Assembly (NCBI GenBank): GCA_037974335.1
Contig: CM075760.1
Coordinates: forward strand, 15,556,059 to 15,620,058
Source: Prionace glauca
Lineage: Eukaryota > Chordata > Chondrichthyes > Carcharhiniformes > Carcharhinidae
Direction of reading: 5' to 3'
DNA length: 64,000 nucleotides
The notes under the pieces were generated by a model. That model saw nothing but the letters and a program-made list of their open reading frames with translations, was not told where the DNA came from and made no database searches. Positions 31,572 through 41,665 of this stretch are shown one piece after another. Position numbers and translations under genes: made by a program. Each line of letters opens with the position of its first letter. The stretch's first letter is position 1.

Positions 31572-32239
31572 GGCTCTGAAATTCAATGATCGCTGACTGT
31601 ACTAGAGACCACTCCCAGTTAAACAATATTGCACACACAGTGAAAATTCCTATTTATAAATCTTCTAATGTCCCCATTGGAACAATTAAACCGTGTGCTG
31701 AGGGACATGAATCACAGTCTCTGAACAAACACGATGACTTCATCTTTTCTTGCAAATTATATGGTTATTGTCCTTTTTATGCATGTTAAAAAATCCGAAT
31801 GAAGGCAAACATTTTGGTTCATGCACCTTGGCAAAAGAAAGGAACATTGATTAACAATGTGTTGCTGAACTGAAGAGAGTTGAAACCGTTGTGAGTATTG
31901 CTGTCACTCATTGCCAGCCTATCCGTTTTCCAACAGATCTTTAAAGACAGATAAGTCAACACCGGGAACAAAATAGTGAGGCTGAAATCATTTTGTATGC
32001 AAGAACACACAACAGAATGGTTGTCAATAAATGCTTACATCTTAAATGTTCTTCAGTTGAAACACATGAACTGTTTGGTGTTTCCATGCGTTCGTGGAAG
32101 ACAGAGATGGGGTGAAGGTTATCACTGGGAAAACTGAAGGGGAATTGCTAAACGAGATCATTTCTCCAAACGGGGTTATTAGAAAATAGATTACTTAAAA
32201 TAAATAAGCACGCAAATGTCTATGATATTTCATAGACAT
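31572..32239. other. 5' flank of type B receptor
   Basis: AT-rich region with no gene or clear repeat. The promoter must lie here if the 31571 start is right. Confidence 0.4.
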
Positions 32240-32405
32240 AGAACCACAGAATTCCTACAGTTCAGAAGAAAGGTTATCTTGGCCCACCGAGTCTGCATCC
32301 CACCCAAGTCCTCCCCTCTGCCCTATCCCCATTAGCCCCACACATTTTCCATGGCTAATCCACATACTCTAAGGGAAAATAACGGGCAATTTTGCATGGT
32401 CAATC
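32240..32405 (-). mobile_element. HE1-type SINE, 3' part
   Basis: Minus-strand equivalents of 'AATTCCTACAGTTCAGAAG', 'CACCGAGTCTGCATCCCACCC' and 'GGGCAATTTTGCATGG'. Diverged and headless. Confidence 0.7.
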
Positions 32406-32640
32406 CAACTAATATGATCTGTTGTAATATAAATGAGGGACGGGTTTTGTGCAGTAACACAGAGACAGAGCCGAATGCGCCAGATATCGATACAGCACCT
32501 GTACTAATAAGAATACAGACTGGGTCCAGTTCAGTCATTACTGAGAGAGTGTATACAGTATATTACTAACCAGCGTGGCGTTTTCTCATCTAATAGAGAC
32601 ATGACATACTCAGTTTTGACAAAGACAAGGTCTTTGTGAA
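32406..32640 (+). repeat. Same degenerate repeat as 25260-26110
   Basis: Contains 'GCAGTAACACAGAGACAGAGCC' type units and the string 'CATACTCAGTTTTGACAAAG' shared with 25282-25301. Confidence 0.45.
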
Positions 32641-32749
32641 GGATACAATGTGAAGGATAAACTTGCAATTGGTGAATAAAAAGTCCGAAATGCAATAAAA
32701 AGCAGGTGATTCATGGATACATCAACATTTTAAAATATTTGTGTCAGTT

Positions 32750-32821
32750 TCCCTGGTGGTCTAGTGGTTAGGATTCGGCGCTCTCAGTACTGTCGCCTCG
32801 GTTCGACTCCCGGTCAGGGAA
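32750..32821 (+). tRNA. tRNA-Glu (CUC), probably degenerate
   Basis: The 72 nt frame starts TCCCTGGTGGTCTAGTGG and ends CAGGGAA, with a perfect acceptor stem and anticodon loop CTCTCAG. The 3' side of the anticodon stem (TACTG) pairs poorly with CGGCG, and the T stem has a C-C mismatch. The A and B boxes are present. It may be transcribed but is likely unstable, so I treat it as a probable tRNA pseudogene. Confidence 0.75.
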
Positions 32822-33410
32822 TGTAGATTTTATTACAATAATTCTGCGTTACTTCTCGGTCTGCACCTGTCAGAATCAATATTAGGGTGATTTCTTTGTT
32901 TGTATCGGAATTGGGAAAGTCACATGTAAAGAATCAAAAAGAAATTAAGAGAGAGATAGGCGAGAAAGGGCTGATGGTACGAAATGCTGATGCGGTTAAA
33001 ATCTAGCTGTTAATGGGGGAAATTTATTGTTTCTACTGACACAAATATCTGCAGATCTCGGTGCAAATCTCTGCTTCCATGACAAGAAAACTTTTAATTG
33101 ACTGAAATAGTAAACTCTCCCACCCCCTGTGAAATGGCGGCAGTTTTCACTCAGAAACCAGTAACTGTGAGTTTAACAATGTGGGAAGGAGAAAGACTCA
33201 GTTTGAGCGGTGACATTGCGGAAAGAATGGAGAGCTGGAGTTCACCCAGAAAAGCAGCAAAGTTTCAAATCAATGGCGCCCAATGTTGGATGGTCCATTA
33301 ACGGTGATAATTTAATGTTATTCAGCAGAATCACCACAGGATGGTTTATCACAGATTGATGCTAATACTTTGAATGGAGTGAACTGCAGTAACATTGAAT
33401 GCAGTAGAAA
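32822..33410. other. Intergenic, nothing recognised
   Basis: No gene or clear repeat seen. Confidence 0.4.
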
Positions 33411-33712
33411 GGACAGCGCGGTAGCACAGTGATTAGCACTGATGTCTCACAGCGCCAGGGACTCAGGTCCTCGAGTCACCGCCTATGCAGAGTTTGCACG
33501 TTCTTCCCGTGCCTCCGGGGGTTTCCTCCGGGTGTTCCGGTTTCTGATTCAAAGATGCGTGTTTTAGTTTGATTGGCCGTGCTAAATTGGTCCTAGTGTC
33601 AGAGGGATTAGAAGATAAGTATGTGGGTTTGCGGGGAATAGGGCGTGGGTGGGATTGTTGTGGGTGCGGACTCGATGGGCCGAATGGCCTTCTTCTGGGG
33701 GAATCGAAAGAG
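33411..33712 (+). mobile_element. HE1-type SINE, near full length
   Basis: Head 'GCGGTAGCACAGTGATTAGCA', middle 'GTTTCCTCCGGGTGTTCCGG', end 'GACTCGATGGGCCGAATGGCC'. The A box is good; the B box region is altered. Confidence 0.85.
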
Positions 33713-34094
33713 GTAATGCAAATATACATTGTTTTGGATGAAACAGCAGGTCAACTAAATGTATTTTCACTACCATGTAAAAGCGGACCTGACATCTGCA
33801 CTGAAATGTGATGAGATTGGAAAAACTCAGGACATTACATGGCATGTGTGCATAAGGAAACAAAGATAAACCTTCACCTCCATCACCTTTCATTAACATT
33901 GGGAATGTTTAGAAACAGAGGAAGTTTTTTAAAAAGCGAAATCCAACAATGTGGAAATATAACAACATCTGGCAGGGTGGAAATTTCGATCGGTATTTGG
34001 TCTGTTGCAGTTTGTGTGATTTGATGTTTGAAGACAGTGCGAGACAAAATGCGGTGCAATTAGCAGATAGCACAGAAAACCAGCAACGGGATCC

Positions 34095-34167
34095 TGCCGA
34101 AACCCGGGATTGAACCAGGGACCTTTAGATCTTCAGTCTAACGCTCTCCCGACTGAGCTATTTCGGC
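34095..34167 (-). tRNA. tRNA-Phe (GAA)
   Basis: 73 nt. The minus strand starts GCCGAAATAGCTCAGTCGGG and ends TTTCGGC plus A. The anticodon loop CTGAAGA gives GAA. The T arm CCTGG-TTCAATC-CCGGG pairs. Nearly identical to vertebrate tRNA-Phe and probably functional. Confidence 0.95.
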
Positions 34168-34428
34168 CGGCTGGTAGGTGGGAAGCTTCCGTCTCCCAGA
34201 TATCGAAGAGAGTAATGATTTGGAGCGCTGCTCCTTCATCTGAGTGTTTAACTCGGCAGTCAGAAATTCACTGTGTGTGTGATCTCAAAAGGGGCCACTT
34301 GCACCCACTGCTTTACCCCGGCAAATTGTTCAGTTGGTAATGTTTCTGTTCGTTGTTCTTGACGAAAATGACACCGTACACATCCCTGCATTCAATCTGA
34401 GCTGTGAGACCAAAACTCAAATCCATTT

Positions 34429-34510
34429 TGGCAGCGGTGGGACTCGAACCCACGCCTCCGAAGAGACTGGAGCCTTCACCCAGCGCCTTAGACCGCTCGG
34501 CCACGCTACC
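34429..34510 (-). tRNA. tRNA-Leu (AAG)
   Basis: 82 nt with a long variable arm. Start GGTAGCGTGGCCGAGCGG, end CCGCTGCC plus A. The anticodon loop reads TGAAGGC, so the anticodon is AAG but position 33, normally the invariant U, is G. The vertebrate form has TTAAGGC. Stems otherwise pair (CTGGG with TCCAG through a G-U). The U33 change may impair decoding. Confidence 0.88.
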
Positions 34511-36011
34511 ACGTGAAACGCTCTCACAATAATGCTATTTGATGATAACGTTACTGAAATTCATTAAAAGCAATGGAACTTGGAAAGACCATCAGGAGGA
34601 TTGAGCCTGCTCCTTCACTGATTCAGGTAAGTCTGAACTGAGGAACAAACAGAAATCATCTCACCTCAGAAACACAAGGAGCTGCACACAGTAACATGCA
34701 GTGAAGGGCCGGCATCATTTAAACTGTCCTTCAGCTCGTCTCTTCCCAATTTCTGCCAGAAATCACAAGAGAACCTCCTGTTGGGTTTGCTCGGAGTCTG
34801 CACTACAGGACACGAGGCGAAATTATGCTTTATATGTTCATCCAGGTAACAACTCACATGTGTTTTCTGAGTTTGGATGGGAGCAATAAATTTTCAATTT
34901 CAGACCAGTAATCCGAACAGCAGGGAAAGACTCAAACTGTAACCACCAGACCAGCAGCTTACAGCGTGTTTTAGAATTTACTTTATCCACGCTGCTTTTG
35001 TTAATTTAATTTTTACACCAGACCACTTTCATCACAAACAGATTTCTCCCGCAAAATGGCAGCTTCTGATTCAACCATGATGTGTTCGGCCAATGAAAAC
35101 ATTCCCTGAACACTCCAGTATAATTATCACTTTCGCTTCTGACAGTTCGAAACTGAACTGAAATATTTCCAAACGCTTTTCAATGCAGAATGAGGGAAAA
35201 GTTCCATTATTCAATGTGAATGTAAACGGTGAAATCTGACTCATTAGCACACAGATTTTACATTGCAACATCTCAATCGTTAGTACTTTGCAGTCTATTA
35301 CTGTCCTCTTTCTGTGTTTGTTCTTGAACCGTTCCACATATGAAATTTCCAGCTCTGATCTAACCTTGCAAACCTCACTCGGCTGATTCTAGTAGATCTG
35401 CTTTCGATCGGAGAGTCAATCAGATCATTATTAATGGTTTGCTGAGATCAAATAATCTTATTTTCCTCGGTGGAAATTGAAACAACACATCAGTGGGGAA
35501 GTGCTGAACATAAACCACTGGACCACCAGGGAAACCAGTGAACAGTAGTTTCTAAACTGACTTAACACAAATCCCTTTGCTTCTTATTTTCATTTTGATC
35601 TTTTTTTCACTTCTGACACTTTCCATTTTCAAAATGTCCGTTCGGATGAAACATGATTGCCTCGTTCAGTCAATGACAACACGGATTGAGCTGGGCCATG
35701 GAATTGATAGTGAGGTGAAATTGTCTCACAAGCTGATGAAGTTTAGTAGTGAGGGGGGAATCTGATCGAGGTATATATAATTCTAAATGGATTGATAAAT
35801 AAAGATAGACCCAAAGTTTTTTTTTATGGGGCAATTTAAAACAAGAGGTCATATGGATAGTTTGACGGTCGGTAGGTTTAAAACTGAGATGAGGAGGGGC
35901 TATGGCCTGGGAACCTTAGTAGTTAGTAAAACTAATATTTCGAAGTTTCTAGCGAGAGACCACATTTTGCAACTTCATGAATGGGGACATTGAATGTTTA
36001 GATAAAGAAAC
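34511..36011. other. Intergenic, nothing recognised
   Basis: Includes a decayed LINE-like phrase near 35690-35960 ('GAGGGGGGAATCTGATCGAGG', 'AAAACAAGAGGTCATATGG'). No gene seen. Confidence 0.4.
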
Positions 36012-36185
36012 GAGCGGTACGGTAGCACAATGTTTAGTAGTGCTGCTTCACAGCTTCCAGAATCCTGGAGTTCGATGCCCAGCTCTGGTCACTGTCTATG
36101 TGGAGTTTGTACATTCTCCTCGTGTCTGTGTGGGGATACTCCAGTTTCTTCTCACAGATAGGCGGGTTCTTGGTGTATCTGCATC
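36012..36185 (+). mobile_element. HE1-type SINE, head half
   Basis: 'GGTACGGTAGCACAATGTTTAG' and 'GGAGTTCGATGCCC' (A and B boxes), then 'GTGGAGTTTGTACATTCTCC'; breaks off after 'CAGTTTCTTCTCACAG'. Confidence 0.8.
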
Positions 36186-36344
36186 TATATGTGTATGCCT
36201 CTCTGTAGCCTCCAACACCTGTGTGTGTGTCCCTGTAAATCTCTGATTCTTTGTTCCTTTTTTAAGACTAAACCGTGAAGATGTCTGACAAATGAATTAA
36301 AGAGAGCAGAAATGTTTACCCACTAAGATTCTGAATGTGATTAC

Positions 36345-36600
36345 CGTCTGATAACTGCATCGAATGTACAATTTGATGTCTCATGTAATCGCAACTTCAA
36401 TCTCCGGACATTATCTCCCAATGGGAAATGAAGAACACGATTTATCTGCGGTGTCTGGTTATAAAAAGGGCGAATACGCCAGCCGAGATCCTTCTATAAT
36501 CTCCAATCTCGGACAACATCGTTCAATATTCATATTTCAGTAACCGGTTCGCAGACTCACAAGCACCAGCGCCTGCAGTCTCTGTGGTCCACCAACAGTT
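36345..36600 (+). repeat. Diverged direct duplicate of 16070-16330
   Basis: See the partner at 16070. Landmarks are 'TCTGATAACTGCATC', 'TTCAATATTCATATTTCAG' and 'TAACCGGTTCG'. Confidence 0.55.
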
Positions 36601-37630
36601 GGAGGTGTTGTATCACTTTAATCGCAAGGTTAGTGCAGCAGGTTTGAGGAGATATTTGAAGAAAATTGATTTCACTGTTTCCATGGAAAGGGAACAATCA
36701 GTATAGCAATGGTATTAATGTCTCTGTCAGTAAGATTCACAGGGAAATCTGGCCGAAGGGTAGTGAATTTAATACTTGCATTCATATTTACCTTCCCGCT
36801 AGTGAACATGTCGATTACCAGCTAATTATTGTATAAACTTACCTTTTAGTGATTTAAAGATTTGTCTATTTTCTCATCCAGACATTATCAAATAATCTTT
36901 CATTATAATTGGACACATGTCTCTTTTTCGCTGGATTTTCCATTCCTCGGTGCTCAGTTTTTCCCTTAGTCCGTTTAGAAATCCAGCCGAACCCTGCCTC
37001 TATGTTATGTTCTGTGTGTATTTAAAATGTAGTTGCTTGTTATAATTTTTGACTTCAGCACAATTCGAGCCCTAACTCACTCAGATCTATAACAAACACA
37101 GCAAATTGCATGAGCGCCTCAAAATGACTAACTGTGCACTGATTTGAGTTATTAGCTCATTAACCAATCTCACTGTCGAATGCCGACACGGGATTTTATT
37201 AAGTGTAATCGCAGACAATCCAATTTTCTATCCGAGCTGCAATCTGACTCTGAATGGAACTCAATGGGAATTTGGGGCTAGTGTTTCATTGACATCATCA
37301 TCTCAGTATCCATCATAATTTCCCATGCCCTCCGCACTCCCAACTCCCTCCACGCCCCCAACGCCTCCCCCCGACCCCCCCCCCCCCCCACCTCCACCCC
37401 TCGACAAACGCTTTGGCTTGGGAGAGTTTTTCGTATCATTTGGCTGGTGTTGGGTTCTGGGGGATCCAATGAATCTTTATTGTCTGTAGGTTAAGGAGAG
37501 ATTAGTCTCTGTCTACGAGACTGTTGGCTTCTTAACTGGTGGGCTATTTTCTTTGTTTTGTCCTGAACCTTTTTCTCTCCCCTTTCTTGAGGTCCATATT
37601 CTTGCTATTGTTTTGTATTGGCTTTATTGT
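36601..37630. other. Intergenic with C-rich run
   Basis: A C-rich tract (about 37366-37400) is the only feature seen. Confidence 0.4.
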
Positions 37631-37634
37631 CACC

Positions 37635-37728
37635 GAGGGTTAGGGTTAATGTTAAGGTTAGAGTTAGATAGTTAGTTAGGGTTGTGGTTAGTTTTAGTGT
37701 TAAGGTTAGGGTTAGAGTTATGGTTACA
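37635..37728 (+). repeat. Degenerate TTAGGG-like array
   Basis: About 95 bp of GTTAGGGTTAATGTTAAGG-type units, with five exact TTAGGG hexamers or near copies (GTTAGAGT, GTTAAGGT). Confidence 0.75.
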
Positions 37729-37784
37729 ATGTGCAAATTTCATGCAGACAGTGGCCCTAGGCCGGAATTGGACCCAAGTCTCTG

Positions 37785-38150
37785 GTTCCTCATACATGAG
37801 AACAGCCTGAACTGGGAGTTTGGGTTCATGTCACGCTTTCTATAACCCCCATTACTTGCCTGGGCTAGCAAAATCTCACTAACTGTCCCGTCTGGAGACA
37901 ATACACATCTCTTTAACCTGTGCTTAACCCTTTCTCCACTCACATTGTCTGTACCTTTGAGATTGGATTACTTGTAAAGACCTCCAGTCAAACCATTATT
38001 TTGAAAATTGAGTTTGTGTCTTTATATGCCTTATTTGTGCACAGAACTCCCGCTTAACTGACGAGGGGGCAACGCTCGAAAGCTAGTGGCTTTTGGTACC
38101 GAATAAAACTGTTGGACTTTAACCTGGTGTTGTGAGACTACTTGCTATGA
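37785..38150 (+). mobile_element. Penelope-like element 3' part
   Basis: 'CATGAGAACAGCCTGAACTGGG' corresponds to the HENGLNRDLG codons of the copy at 57735-57960. It then runs through the shared 3' untranslated end to 'CTTTAACCTGGTGTTGTGAGAC'. Decayed copy. Confidence 0.7.
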
Positions 38151-38327
38151 AGCAAAAGTGCTAACCATTGTATCACGTTGCTTTTGTTGCAGTAATCTGT
38201 TTGTTCTCTTCAATTTAATTCATGCGAAAGATCAAGAAATCTAATTATATCCCTAGAGCCTGACATTTGGTATAAATATGGCAATTCATCAATGTAGTGC
38301 AGAGTGCAATCAGCACTTCTGGAAGAA

Positions 38328-40157
38328 ATGCATGGAATACCAAAAGGCCTGGTGTTTGCCATTTATTATCCAGTCATAGCAGCTATCGGAGTTTCAGGTA
38401 AGATATCTGAGTTATTTAATAGCTGCCAAAAGCATATTGATTGGTTGCATCAATTCCCTCAATGTTTGTTACTTATCCCCAACTCACAACAATCTAAGCC
38501 TGCTTCTAGTGCCAAGCACTCATTGGCTCAGCCCGGGAGTTCTATTTCACATTTACAGCTTGTGCTGTGCCGGGACCCAGCATCGTTTCGAATTGTTCTG
38601 TTTTCTGCAATGAGTCAAGCAACATAACTGGTCAAATCTCTCGTATTTAGAGTATTGTTTTATATATCACCGGATATTTCAGATGATTATCAGGGATACA
38701 ATTCAGTCTTAGCGCTGCTTCCCAAATCTCCTCCACAAGCTCAGACAACTGCTAATAATTGTCAATTTATTTGCCTTCGTTTGAAGGTGTATTCGTGAAA
38801 ATTCACTGCAGATTTTTCCAAAAGTAAATCGTTTTGCTGTCATTCATGTGTCATATTTAATACCCATTGCTGTATAATCCTTGACCTTACTAACTTCCAC
38901 ACTTAATGATAGCTATTTTCTAATTTACCTGCTCCATTTTTTGAAATTACTTATTTTCATGTCATTGTATTGTGCATTTAATGCTGGTTTTGATGTGTTT
39001 TCCATTTCGCATTATGCCTTTGTCCGGTCTCACTAAAGATACAGTCAATTTTGTTAACATTCCTTATTATTAATAAAAATATTATTATTAACCAGAAACA
39101 ATTGTCTCTGAGATGCACATATCACGCAGAACACAATGTCATTAATTGTTTTTTATTTGCGATGAACTTACCATTTCTTACGCTTTCATGCACAAATTCT
39201 CACAATCTCTTTCCCTCTATTGCAGCTAACACAGCAGTGATTATGATCCTCGCGAGAAGAAGTTGTGGTCTCTCCAGATGTATCACGTATTACCTGGTGT
39301 CCATGGCGGTGGCAGATCTCCTGCTCATAATATCAGCTGTGGTATTGAACCGGATTGCTGGAATATTTTTTCCATCCAGTTTTTTGTCTGTCACACCCGT
39401 TTGCAGTTTCCGGACCGCCCTCAATTCTGCCGCCATGGACAGTTCTGTCTGGTTAACCGTCGCTTTCACGTTTGATAGATTTGTGGCTATTTGTTGCCAG
39501 AAACTCAAAGTGAAATATTGTAATGAAAATGTGGCGACTTTGGTCATTGGAATCGTGTCCACACTGACCTGTGTAAAAAATGTCTTTCTGTACTTTATTT
39601 ATGAACCCATGTACATCATTAACAATGTACCCTGGCTCTGCAACGTAAAGCTAATATTTTACACATCCCCTTTCTGGGCTGCTTATGACTGGATGCGTTG
39701 CATTGTAACCCCTATCCTCCCATTCATTTTGATTTTTCTGTTGAATGCTCTTACGGTAAGACACATTCTAGTGGCCAATAGAGCCCGCAGGAGACTCCGG
39801 GCCCAGGGCAATGGAAAGATTCAGAGCGACCCAGAGGTGGACAAGCGGAAAAAGTCTATTATTTTACTCTTCACAATTTCGGGAAATTTCATCTTGTTAT
39901 ATTTGTTATTTTTTATAACTATCATCAATGTCCGAATTGCAAAAGTTACTTATTTCTCAGGTTCTAGTTTCAGTGATGCATTTAATCTTGAGGAAAATGG
40001 ATATATGCTTCTGTTTTTGTGTTCCTGCATTAACCCATTGATTTATGCTGGGACTCAGAGTAAAATCAGAGCCGAGTTAAAGAATTTGGTGACATACCCA
40101 CTAAAACAATTTGACATCTTTTTTCAAAATTTTACACGTAGGATGAACAAATGTTAA
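38328..40157 (+). CDS. GPR139-like seven-transmembrane receptor, type A
   Basis: Two exons. Exon 1 is 38328-38397 (MHGIPKGLVFAIYYPVIAAI..., 23 codons plus one base), donor CAG/GTAAGA. Exon 2 is 39226-40157, acceptor CCCTCTATTGCAG. They join in phase 1 to make 333 residues. Landmarks are CGLSRCITYYLVSM (loop 1/TM2), D54 in AVADLL, a C83 and C162 disulfide pair, DRF 107-109, LNALTVRHI (TM5 end), KRKKSIILLFTISGNF (TM6) and the canonical NPLIY at 293-297. The open frame before 39226 is intron and is rejected. It is about 70% identical by eye to the type A copy at 48155-51940, which faces it. Ligand unknown. Probably intact and functional. Confidence 0.9.
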
Positions 40158-40229
40158 TGCCATTTATTCTCAGTCAGTGAAGTGTTCCTTTCCGTCCGTT
40201 CATTCCTCCGCCCGTCCTTCTCTCTCTCT

Positions 40230-40410
40230 CCACCCAGCCATCCCTCCATCTGTTGGTCGTCCACCAGCTCATCCATCCATTTGTCCTTTCATCCGTCCAT
40301 CCACCCATCCAACCATTCCCCATCCGTCCATCCACCCATCCAACCATTCCCCATCCGTCCATCCACCCATCCAACCATTCCCCATCCGTCCGTCCATCCA
40401 TCCAACCAAC
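40230..40410 (+). repeat. Minisatellite, 31 bp unit plus CATC-rich flank
   Basis: A 31 bp unit (CCATCCGTCCATCCACCCAT, CCAACCATTCC) is repeated three times nearly identically at about 40290-40390, inside a longer CCAT/CATC-rich tract. It lies about 70 bp past the receptor stop codon. Open frames over it are artefacts. Confidence 0.9.
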
Positions 40411-41379
40411 TAGCTATTCATTTATCTCTCTCTGACCTCTGTCTTGACCTCTCTATCTATCAATTTGTCTTGCCAAATTTCACCATTATCGAGTGAGGGT
40501 GTACCTTTTAACAGGAGAGGTAGCCTTCAAAAACACTGCAGTGTTTCGGGTAGTGGTGTGGCGTGCTTCTGGCTGTGGAGCATTTGGGGTGAATTAAGAC
40601 TTCCTGTTCTGTCCCTGCGAGGGAAGTATCACTTTGGCCAGAGTGCACTGCAGTGATGGATGTTTTACACACCTTAATTCAATTTAGGAGTACGTTCTGG
40701 TAGATTTGTGCTCTGATGATCCACTGGAGGGTTCAGGTTGGGAGCACAATATTCAAATGCCCTATATGTTGGAAGGGATCCAGCAAGTTCTCATCTTTTA
40801 TTGGAACCATGGTGTTCATACAGACGAAAGGATCACTGTCATTCGTTTGTCCCCAGATTGATGTGAGGGAAAGAAAACTCTGTTGGCATTGGTGTTTACT
40901 CCTTCATGGGCATCATGTGCCCAAGAATGGCTTGCACACAACAAAGAGGACAAATACAATCCGGTCAATTATGGACCCATGTGACTACTCGCAAACATTG
41001 TTGCAGTGATGGAAGGTCGCTTCAACAGCACTTTCAAAGTGTAATTGCTCAGAAATAACTAGATCAGTGACTGCCAATTTGGATTCAGCCAGGTTCACTC
41101 AGCTCGTTATAGCCTTGGTTCAAAAATGGACAATAAATCTGAAATTCAAATTTGAAGTGTTAGTGTCTTCATTACTAGGCAGCATTTGATCTAGTGTGGA
41201 ATCAAGAAGCTCTCTCAAAATTGGAGTCAATGAATATCAGGGGAAAACTCTCCGCTCGTTTGGGCCACACTTAGCTCAAAGTCAGATGACTGTTGTGTTT
41301 GAAGGTCAGTCTTCCTAATTCAAGGAGCTCACAGTATCAGCGCTTTGTTACGAGAGAAGGCGAGTGTTAAGCTCATTGT
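40411..41379. other. 3' flank of receptor, nothing recognised
   Basis: Some mariner- or LINE-like looking words but no assignable element. No gene seen. Confidence 0.35.
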
Positions 41380-41665
41380 GTTCGCACCGGCTCTCCAAAC
41401 CAGTTCATAAGGTGCCTTCTCATGCCTTTTCCCCGCACCACTGTACACTGTTTCAAATAATCATGCAATGGCATCTTGAAGGCTTCGATTGAACCTGTCT
41501 TCCCCACATTTTCAGCCATGTAGTCCAGACCAAAAAACATTAATGTGTGTGAAAAATATTTCCTTCCTTTGCAAATCATTTTAGTCTTCTCTTTCGTTCT
41601 TGATAGTTTTATGTGGGACCAGCATCTATTTTGTACTCTTCTCGGGCCCCTCATGATTTTGTACA
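41380..41665 (-). mobile_element. Old CR1/L2-like LINE in antisense
   Basis: Minus strand 'ACGGAGATGTACAAAATCATGAGGGGCCC' type order and 'GGAAGACAGGTTCAATCGAAG' follow the ORF2 C-terminus; decayed. Confidence 0.5.

Noticed and set aside
34110-34516. Short frames such as MNQGPLDLQSN and MAERSKALGEG
   Set aside because: Translations of the tRNA-Phe and tRNA-Leu genes.
40177-40496. Overlapping plus-strand frames rich in H, P and S, and a W/G/D-rich minus frame
   Set aside because: Translation of the CATC-rich minisatellite.
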